DNA of 64,000 nt from Cycas panzhihuaensis (Eukaryota; Cycadophyta): the NCBI GenBank assembly GCA_023213395.1, contig CM041465.1, forward strand, positions 71,369,741 through 71,433,740, given 5' to 3'. The notes beneath the pieces are model-generated. The model saw nothing but the letters and a program-made list of their open reading frames with translations. It was not told where the DNA came from and made no database searches. Every line of letters begins with the position of its first letter. The stretch's first letter is position 1. Below are positions 55,701 to 64,000 of the stretch, in pieces. The translations under genes were made by a program, and so were the position numbers.

Positions 55701-58187
55701 TAAGTTTGAAGCTACTATGATAATGTCTCTCATATCCTTCTTAGGGATTCCTTTCCTTCGATTCTTTCAACCTTTGGAGTTCTACTTTAATGAAGAGGAA
55801 GGGATAAGCGATCAAAAAGGATTTGTTTCTTTTTTTTGTTTGTTTTTTTATTTTTGTGATAAAAATGAAATACAAGACAATCAATGAGACTATAAAATCA
55901 ATCCACCTAATTTTCAAGACATATGCAAGTAAGCTAAACATACATACAATATGTTTTTTTTCTAATTTTTATTTCTATTTCAAAATACGAAACATGTTAA
56001 AATGAGTATGAGACTATTTCTTTTAAATGCAACACACACTTCATCAACGAAATAAAGTAACTAGTATAACATGCAATACAACATGCAACTATGTATATAA
56101 AATTTCAAGAAGTCCAATAACATGTAATATCAATAAGAAGCTTTTTATCTCAAATGCATGCTATCTTTCTTTTGAAACAATGATTCTATAATAAAAATAG
56201 AAATTTTAAAGACTTTCTACTACTGTTGTTGATGATTTTTCAAACCAATGATAATGCATGTAATCAATCATATTCAAATCACAATCCTTATACAAGTAAC
56301 AAGCTAAACAATTTAGAGATTCTATCATAATTAGAGTAAAATGGGCTTTAAAGGGATCCTTACACCTCTAATGATCTAAACAATCACACATATATCATTC
56401 ACCAAGTTTGACTTCTTTCTTTCTTTTTAAAGCAAAAGGGATGAAATAAGTAAAATCAAATGAGAGCAATATCAAAACTTCTTTTCTATGCAAAAATCTT
56501 GTCTTAGAATAGTTCTTTTTCTTTTATTTAATTAAGTTTATCCAAACTTTTCCTTTAAAATTGGTAAAGGAAGAAAAATAAGAAATGCCATATGCTAAAC
56601 TATAGCTACAAACAAGCCAAAGAGACGATAGACCACTTGGAACTTAAATTGTTATAGAAGAATGGGAAGAGATAGCTATTTAGATAGTGGAAAGATGACC
56701 ATATTTCACACTAGTCTATTTCCTTTTTACCCCACAAAGGGCTGACCTTTCAACCAAAATTGTAAGCCAAAAACAAGTATGAGATCACCATAAATACTAG
56801 GAGGAAAGAAGAGTAAACTCTAAACAAGAAATAATCTCCAACAAGTAATGAAACCATAAGAACTTTAAATAGGAAAGATCTTACCAAGAATAAGAAGTTT
56901 TGAGGTTGAAAATCTTGAGAATAATCATGAAATTTGAAGAATAAACCATCAAAATTTAAACATCAATAGAATAACAACTTGAAGCATAAAAGAACTCTTC
57001 TTAATTTCACCCATTAGCATCACCAAAAGTAGATTTCCAAGTCATAGTAGTAGAAATCTTCAAAAGTCTCAAAAAAATCTCTAAGGAAGTCACTATATCC
57101 TTAACTCTTAACTCTCTACCCTATTTTCATAAACAACAATAATACTAGGGTTTATTCTAGGCACATAAAAGATAAGTTAGCATTTATTCTAGGTGGCGGC
57201 ATACAAAAATTTAGTGCACTGACTGAGTTTTACATGCATAATAGTTTAAAATATGATTAATCACATTTTTAGCAGGGTAGAAATATGATTTTACTCTAAA
57301 AATTTGACTGGTTACATTTTTTGCGCTACCAAAAATGTGACAAATTAGGAGGTAAAATATGGCTCATTAAAAGTTAAAAAATTAATTTTTAATCATAAAT
57401 TTAAGTAGAAATAACTTTATTAATGAGAAAAAAAGTCCAAAATATGATGAAAATGATAAGCACAAGCCTAAAAACTAATCAAAAAATGATAAACAAAGGT
57501 GAAATCAAGATATAGAGATGAAAATATAAAAGACAAAGAAGGTTTTAAAAGAGAGAAGGGACTAAAATGATTGTGAAAGAAAACTTTTAGTGCCATAATT
57601 ATCAATTATCAATAAGTGATAACATAATTATACTTCAATCATCATTCCACATACATTAATAATCAAAACAGGATGACATTTCATCAAAGCATGGCCTATC
57701 ACATATAAACCAAGTCCAAATCAAACATTCTCATATGAATCATATAAGAAAGTAGTTAAAAGTGATGAGAGGGTCAGGTTTTAGTGAAATATTTGCCCTC
57801 GTGACACCTGAAGCTCCTACTTCAAAAAGAAAGAAGGATGGTGAATGATGACAATAATGGAGGTGAAGGATTTTCCTTTAAAAATCAACAAAATATGGAT
57901 GAGGTATGTGAATGATAATTTCTAGCTTATAAAAGGCCTATAATCTAAATTGAAACAACTTTCTATGATAGTAAACTAAAGGAATCTTACTTAAAATCTT
58001 ACCCAAAAGGATTGGGTTCTCACTCACTAAAGCATTAATTGATACTAAATACCCATAAACTAGATGGTACTTCAATGCCAAATTCCCACAAACTAGATGG
58101 GTCTTCAATATACAACTAGTTATAGTTTATCTCTCTTTAACCATGTGTTAGAGGGAAGTCCTTTTGCTAAAGTAGAAAGAATAGGTT
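52704..58187. other. Long non-coding stretch, probably the 3' LTR side of E12
   Basis: 5.5 kb without a recognisable domain, broken on both strands. It may include the 3' LTR of E12, because Tat-lineage LTRs are often several kb long, but the second LTR lies outside the window. Short AAATGTGA/TCACATTT motifs cluster at 54,935-55,055 and 57,240-57,360. A near-duplicate CCCA(C/T)AAACTAGATGG lies at about 58,050 and 58,086. Confidence 0.4.
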
Positions 58188-58425
58188 ATCATAGTTTTTA
58201 AGCTTATTAACATGTGACTTTTTAGAGCAACCCATCATAGTTTAGCCTCATTAATAGGGTGAAGGCCTTCAAAGGTTGATTATCAGAGTTTAACCTCATT
58301 AATAACTCAAATTTAGGGGGTTCATTGTCATAGTTTAAGCTTGTTAATAGGTAAAAGAGGTTCAGAGCAATACCTTATCATAGCTTAGGCTCTTTAACAA
58401 GTAAAAAGGGTTTGAAGCAATTTGG
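58188..58425 (+). repeat. Five-unit ~47-bp tandem repeat
   Basis: Units begin at 58188, 58234, 58282, 58327 and 58377 with variants of ATCATAGTTTAAGCTTATTA followed by GTAAAAGGGTTCAGAGCAA-like text. Spacing is 45-50 bp. It lies between the E12 antisense ORF and the presumed 3' LTR. Confidence 0.8.
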
Positions 58426-59149
58426 AGACTAATATAAAGATCAATATGAAGAAAGAATAAATAAAAAGTAATCAATCAGGTCTCTAAAAAGCTCTACAGA
58501 AAATAGATGCATCCCAAAAAGATGATTAATTCTATCAAAGGGAAGACAAATGATTTTAGCATCTCAAAGTGATTTGACATGATAATGGAAATTGAATAAG
58601 AGTAGAATTCACTTTGATAGGCTTAATAGATGCCAAAGAAAAATTCACCTTAGAAAAAAGAAAAGGCCCCCCTCCTTTATTAATAAACATGATCAAAATA
58701 GAGTTTCAATTTTATAGGAGGGAGATAGAGAAATAATTAAGTTAGTAGCTCTTTTCTCTAATTTCTGGGGTGATTAGGAGCTTATTCTAATGGGGAACCA
58801 ACTCTAGGAGACTAGTGATGGTAGCATGAAGCAGGGAGCTAGGTATTTGGTGAGTTGAGCTTGTTTTTTCTTTTTTTTTTTTCTATAAAAATGTAATGAT
58901 ACAGTGCAAAAAACATGGGCATTATATTAAAAACATGACAAACTAGTGAAAAATGTGATAACACCATTAAAACATAGTTTTATAATTCAGGGTGATTAAA
59001 GAAAATCGTATTTTTTGTGGCGAAATCACATTTTCAACTATGAAGTCATATTTTTGGTTACATGGTCACACTTTTAAACTTTATTAAAGAAAATTTTAAA
59101 AATTAAAAATTTGAAATATAAACTGAATTATTGATATGATCTTTATGAT
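58426..59149. other. Spacer before the antisense ORF
   Basis: It contains a C/T-rich run GGCCCCCCTCCTTTATT near 58,665 (on the minus strand a purine tract AATAAAGGAGGGGGG, a candidate E12 polypurine tract), a long T-run at 58,866-58,883, and a third cluster of AAATGTGA motifs at 58,890-59,085. Confidence 0.4.
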
Positions 59150-59960
59150 ATGATGTAGGATCTAGAGAGGGTGGAGACAGGAAAGAATACAGGACTAGCA
59201 ATTGGGAAGCTAGTTCACAAGCTAGATGAGGTAGGATGAGCCACTTTGAGGGCTTGTGGGCTTTCACAAGCTAGAGAATTAACTCAGCTAGTGATGGACC
59301 ATGGGATATTATATGACTTCATTAGCTATTGGATTCTAAGACATAACATATTTAGGATACATGCCATTGGAGAGATACAAATCACTCCTAGAGATATAGG
59401 GCAGATTCTAAGAGTCAACTGGCATAATAAGAGGGTAAGGACTCAGTAGGGTGGTAGAAGAGGAGTCTTAAATGTCATGCAATTAGTACTTAATAGGTTT
59501 TATAGATTAGATTGACCTTTATAATGTATCTATAGAGGTCATATAGATAGCAAGGGGTATTCCTCTCATGCAGATGGTTATTGCTTTAATCATCATACAT
59601 AGGATAACTAGAACTCAAAATTTCATAGGAGTTCTAGCTCAATGGATAAGAGTGGTAAGGAGGTGTGAATAAGGGATCAGGATAAACTAAGGGCACTATA
59701 TAGTGGATAGCATATACCTTCAATTATCAAGGATTAGGGGGTTAGGGAGAGGGCGATTTTCTTATAGCTCCATCTTGATGTGTTGGCTATATGACCACGT
59801 TTACTTGATAAGACTAAGAGGAACACCAGGAGAGTTAACTGTCATGGATATGAGGATAAATAGGTGGCATATAAGAGTCAAGATCCATAACATTCCAACC
59901 ATCATGGCCAAGAGTATACATAGTCCTTTTACTCAGCAAGATGACTAGGAGACAACTAGT
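59150..59960 (+). pseudogene. E12 antisense ORF, plant-mobile-domain-like part
   Basis: Plus-strand ORF 59246-59449 reads MDHGILYDFISYWILRHNIF, then RIHAIGEIQITPRDIGQILR. The pattern (a hydrophobic helix, then W and H..F, then GE..IT..D...ILR) fits the start of the plant mobile domain, the aminotransferase-like domain found in some transposons and captured by Tat-lineage retrotransposons. Text continues with FIGVLAQWIRVVRRC and DSIYLQLSRIRGLGRGRFSY. ORF 59703-59948 is the longest later open piece. Several stops show it is decayed. The strand is opposite to the E12 integrase. Confidence 0.55.
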
Positions 59961-60039
59961 AGAGGATGCATACATAAGACTGCCATCATGGAGTGATGAC
60001 AAGATGGATGTTATGAAGAGGGAAGTAACAAGAGAGGCT

Positions 60040-60365
60040 CCTATCATTGGTTGAGGGAGAGATAGAGGGAGAGAAGAAGGAGGTAGAGGTAGGAGAGATG
60101 GTAGAGGTGATGGCAAGGCAGGTCAAAGAGGGAGAAGAGGTGCATCGACTAGTAAAGGAGGAGGAGGGAGTCGACAGGTGCTTGAGAGAGTAGGTTGAGC
60201 ACTAGATGAGTATAGAGGAGGCTCCATATAGAGCATGGAGCTAGGCTCAGTAAAAGAGTAGGATAGAGGAGAAGGAAGTAGAGCATGAGAGGGATAGCTT
60301 ATCTAGGAGGCTCCCTATGAGCCATAGGGAGTGAGAGTGCCACATGTAAGAGAGGAGATGGTGAT
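60040..60365 (+). other. GA-rich low-complexity tail of the antisense ORF
   Basis: A purine-rich stretch with GGGAGAGA, GGAGGTAGAGGTAGGAGAGA and similar text encodes, in one frame, an Arg/Gly-rich segment (GREEGGRGRRDGRGDGKAG). It may be a disordered linker of the ORF or simple repeat expansion. Confidence 0.5.
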
Positions 60366-60479
60366 AGAGCTAGTAGGAGGAGTTGAGTCATTAGGTATGA
60401 TAATTAATTGATTATTTTCTCTCATATCAAATTATATTTCCTTTTTTATTATGATTTTCTTTTCAGTAAACTTATTACT

Positions 60480-60790
60480 ACTAATATATTTTCATTGGAT
60501 AGATGATATGATCATGACTCTGGGAGAGGTAAGGAGGACACTAGAGTTGATATTCCTCTATTTTCTTACATGAGAGGAGGCACTAGTATGGAACATAGTA
60601 GATTATACTCTATTAGGATGACATATTAGCCACTTCAACCATGCACTTCAAGCTCAAGATATATACATAGATATAAGAGCAGAGCTAAGAGTACGAGAGC
60701 TAGAGCTTAGAGCAGCCGAGGATGAGAGACGTCATATTTGGAGGATGATGTTGGCTCAGATAGGAACATGAGTTACTTTATCAAAGAGTA
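60480..60790 (+). pseudogene. Possible last coding part of the antisense ORF
   Basis: The plus frame contains IFLYFLT, EEALVWN and then ELRVRELELRAAEDERRHIW followed by RMMLAQIG (60,675-60,770), a charged helical or coiled-coil segment, before a stop. It is separated from the GA-rich block by an AT-rich gap with TTTTCTTTTCAG at 60,452-60,464, which could be an intron end. Confidence 0.4.
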
Positions 60791-61835
60791 CTATAGTACA
60801 ATAAGGAGAACATCTTCTGCCTTGTAGAGAGCCTACACATGGGCAGACTTTAGGAAGAGGAGAGAGGGCAAAGCTAAGAGTATAGGAGGGATCTCATTAG
60901 GGCTCACAAAGATGAATGCACTTTGCATTATATAAGGATATATGAGGGAGATAAGAGGCATTTTGGGAGCCTTAGCTTTGTATCATGAGTCACATATATG
61001 ACATATGTACCATATCTTTTTGTATATATGTATATATTGATTGCTTTCTCTTCAAAACTTTTGTTGTGGATGATTGACTCTAAACCTTTTCCCCTCTTAT
61101 TTGCCTTTTATAAATTAAGCATGAGATACATTCATTAGTATAATAATCTAAGGAAATATATAGCAATTTTAACATTTTTTTTTTGTTCTTTTGTAGTTTT
61201 ATATTTTTTTTGGATTTTTATCTTAATATGTACATGGTAGTTTATATTCATACTAGAGTGAGGTGGTTTTGTGAAGAACAAGGTTATAAGGAGAAGAGAA
61301 GAATAGAAAATAAATAAAAGATAAAAGGGAGTAAATTAAAGGTTTACTTATTCTATTCTTATAAATATAAAGCCATCTAAAATAAATGGTAATAGGTTTA
61401 TAAAAATAGAGGATGGAATCATATAAGTTCCTCAAAAGAAAACACTCACATAATTCACATCATACTCCTGACAGATTATTAAACATTAAATAAAATCTAC
61501 ATCTATATAATATATCATGAAAAAAACATGTTGTTTACTAAATGAAAGAGTAATCTCACTTAATAAATAATTAGTCATCTGAATATACTAGATCCCTCAT
61601 TGGCTCCTTCTAAGGATAAGAAGCTTTTAGGAACTTGCCCCCTGCCAAGATCCTCCATGACCCAAGATTCCCATGTGGGTCTATCCTTTTTAAATACTTT
61701 ATTTCACTACTTTAATCTATCATCTTAACTTTCACACTACTTAAATCTTTATCTTCCAAAACTAGTAGTTTATACTCTTTACTGAGTGGTACTTTATACT
61801 CATTCTAAAGTAAGGCACCCCCAGCTAAAAGGTGA

Positions 61836-61905
61836 AAGTCCAAGAGAGAAGAAACAAGAGTGTTAGCTTCAAAGTAATCATCCAAGAGAGAAGAAACAAG
61901 AGCAT
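61836..61905 (+). repeat. Short tandem duplication
   Basis: CCAAGAGAGAAGAAACAAGAG occurs at about 61,840 and again at about 61,883, each followed by GTTAGCTTCAA/CATTAGCTTCAA. It is a 42-44-bp unit repeated once. Confidence 0.8.
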
Positions 61906-62584
61906 TAGCTTCAACATTAAAGGAATGAGAGATATACTGTATGGTAACTGATGAGAACAATGACAACAATGATGAAGATTGATGATGAAGGAGAAGTAAT
62001 CAGGATAAGTGTACCTGATACATCCCAACTAGATGATAAACTACAACATGAAAATCATAATATAGAATGATGGGTCCAAGGTAAAATTCAGAGATGTTAT
62101 ATAGAGCTCCTATAATAGCAAAATACTTAACTTTATTATTAGTTGCCCTAGGTATAAATGATCTAGTAGAAAGGAGAGGATTTTCTAGTTAGTCATAAAT
62201 CACCTAAGTAGAAGTAGAAGGTCTAGGGTTATCTCTACTACCTCCATTAGTGAATATAATCAATGCCATTGGAAAATAGAACCAATATTTGGAGGCAATA
62301 TGATCAATAAAGAAAGGTGCAGGAATCAACCAATACGGAGATGGTAATGAATGGAATTAATTATAATTGTGATGAAGAAAAAGAAAAATCATAATTAGGA
62401 TGATCATGATTAATACTAGTAAAAGTGTCAAGTAGGGTTCAATCATATCTAAGGCCATGATGGACCCAAGCAACTAGACCTGAAAATGTTAATGAATCAT
62501 CTAAATAAACCTAACCTATAGATAAATAAGTGGGGATAAAGCCATCATGTGACTTACCCCAGATTATAAAAGGATGATAACAAT

Positions 62585-62675
62585 TTACTTTCTTCTTCTT
62601 CTTCTTCTTCTTTTCTACTTTTCTTTCACTTCTCTTTCTTCTTCTTTTTTTGGTTTTTTTTTTGGTCACTTTTTT
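62585..62675. repeat. Polypyrimidine tract with (TTC)n
   Basis: About 90 bp almost entirely C and T on the plus strand, beginning with eight to nine TTC units and ending in T-runs. Confidence 0.85.
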
Positions 62676-63329
62676 TACAAGGAGTCATAATCATCCAATC
62701 ATGAAATTATTTTACTCATCACAACAAGGATTTGTCCTTTTTAATAGAATCTAAGATGAAAGAGACCAATCTCTTTAAGGATTGACTTGCAGGAAAAGAA
62801 AGGAAATCAAAATCATAGTGTCTCCAAATGTAAAGAGAAGGTAGCAGAATGAGTATCCATTTCAAAAGATAAATAGAGTGAACCAAGGATAATAAAACCA
62901 ATCAAAAGAAAATAATAGGTGATATATAACCAAGAAGGAATCCTAAAGATGTAGGACTGACAAGTGAAAGTTTGATCCTAATAAAGTATTTGAAGCTAAT
63001 AGAAATGTTTCTCTTTCAAGGATAAAAATAAGTGATAAAGTTGGAGGCCCAAATTCTCTCTTGAGTATAGAATTCAAAAGAGAAAAAGACCAAAACCTCA
63101 TAGTAAAGCACTCACAATCAACATAAATACGAGAAGGAGTAAGAGACTTATATGATCATGAGTAAGACCTTTGATGAAACCAAAGAGTAGCTCAAAAGTA
63201 GACAAGAAAAGATTAAAGAAAGAAATTACCCATACTTTTAGCTCATTAGGTAAGAAGAAAGAATCAGAGCCATAGTTTATCCTCATTATAGAGGTAACAA
63301 TGAGTACTACTAGGCATAAAACATTCTCA

Positions 63330-64000
63330 AGTATTGAGAATTGACATGCTTTTTAAATTCTAGATCCTCCATTGTTGAGAGTCGATAAGCCTTATTATTC
63401 AAATCTTCAATTACTAGAAAATGACTAGTCCATTTAAGGGAAAACTTACATTACTTTTCATGCAAATACTCTAATTTCAGCACTTTATCACTAATACTAA
63501 ACTTTCTGGGTCTAAGCTTCCTATCATGAGCAACCTAGACTCTAGCCTTAGATGCCATATTATTTTGTAAAGCTTGTAAATGAGTCTCATCTAAGTTTTC
63601 TAGCTCCAAGAGATGTGCTTCCCTTTGGAACTCTTCATTAGTAAATTCTTTTAATTAGACACATAAAGAGGGAATCTTAACCTCTAATGGGAGGATGATC
63701 TCGGCATCATAAATAAGAGAGAATGGTATCATTCATGTAGCATTCCTAATAGAGGTTCTATAAGCCCCATAATGATAGAAATAATTAAATATGCCAATCT
63801 CTATAAGACACTGCAATTGTCTTAGCTAAAATTTTAGCTAAGATTTTATTAAAAGGTTCAACTTGGCCATTTGCCTGAGGGTGATAAGGAGCTGACAGTC
63901 TACGTGTGATATGAAATTTGTTACATAGTTAATTGACATAGAGATTACAGAATGAAATTCCATTATCAGTAATAATAATGTTTGGTACCCCAAATCTATA
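63330..64000 (-). pseudogene. E12: Ty3/gypsy integrase, Tat-like, running off the window edge
   Basis: On the minus strand the frame enters at the right edge with YRFGVPNIIITDNGISF, including the catalytic Asp of TDNG, then SAPYHPQANGQVEPFNKIL with the catalytic Glu (about 63,860-63,895). It continues RDWHI, an FSL-IYDAE-like block near 63,700 and KLRPRKFSISDKVLKL with a Pro/Arg-rich motif at 63,490-63,520. The order and wording fit the Athila/Tat branch rather than chromoviruses, because no chromodomain follows. Stops interrupt it. The rest of pol must lie beyond 64,000. Confidence 0.78.

Larger units (their letters stand above)
60980..63330. other. E12 region between integrase and antisense ORF
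   Basis: It is non-coding. It includes a direct repeat of about 45 bp at 61,836-61,905 (two copies of GTCCAAGAGAGAAGAAACAA-like text) and a C/T-rich tract at 62,585-62,675 containing (TTC)n. Confidence 0.45.

Noticed and set aside
55741-56005. Small overlapping ORFs on both strands near 55.8 kb
   Set aside because: Lys/Phe/Ile-rich products of a T/A-run region with no domain.

Overview
The window is eukaryotic nuclear DNA from a land plant, most likely a seed plant with a large, repeat-rich genome; the species cannot be told from the sequence. The evidence is a very AT-rich, CpG-poor background, many nested Ty1/copia and Ty3/gypsy LTR retrotransposons with primer sites for initiator tRNA-Met, and two fragments of plant-type housekeeping genes. 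I found no intact host gene, tRNA, rRNA, bacterial operon or CRISPR array. Nearly every reading frame is a decayed retrotransposon frame.

Labels E1-E12 are used in this annotation. From left to right: E2 (copia, minus strand, 3' part only) is split by E1 (complete copia element with 5-bp target duplication, 2140-9515, minus). At about 10.71 kb E2 abuts E11, a plus-strand Ty3/gypsy integrase and chromodomain fragment. E11 is split by E4 (small non-autonomous element, minus), and E3 (3.5-kb non-autonomous element, 12934-16457, minus) sits inside the right LTR of E4. At 19.97-28.77 kb lies E6 (gypsy, plus), whose right LTR is interrupted by E5 (non-autonomous, ~1-kb LTRs containing 29-bp tandem arrays). 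E7 (copia gag to integrase, plus, 30.0-31.9 kb) and E8 (gypsy with gag joined directly to integrase, plus, 33.0-35.1 kb) follow. E9 (copia, 35855-41059, minus) has the most similar LTRs in the window. E10 (41682-52698, minus) is an 11-kb composite copia element containing a second LTR type. The right end holds E12, the 3' half of a Tat-like gypsy element: integrase on the minus strand at 63.3-64 kb and an opposite-strand ORF with a plant-mobile-domain-like segment at 59.2-61 kb.

The less ordinary content is cargo and structure. The E1 leader carries a short segment matching aminopeptidase P. The E10 leader carries a segment matching the PP2A regulatory subunit B' (B56) in the opposite orientation. 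E3, which has no pol gene, carries an unrecognised 179-codon ORF with a membrane segment. Several LTRs have a polypurine tract on one side and a primer site on the other, which marks internal-LTR-internal recombinants. Tandem repeats have formed inside LTRs, leaders and 3' regions. Zinc-knuckle cysteines are replaced by tyrosine in three unrelated elements.

All assignments come from reading the sequence and recalled family motifs; no database search was run.
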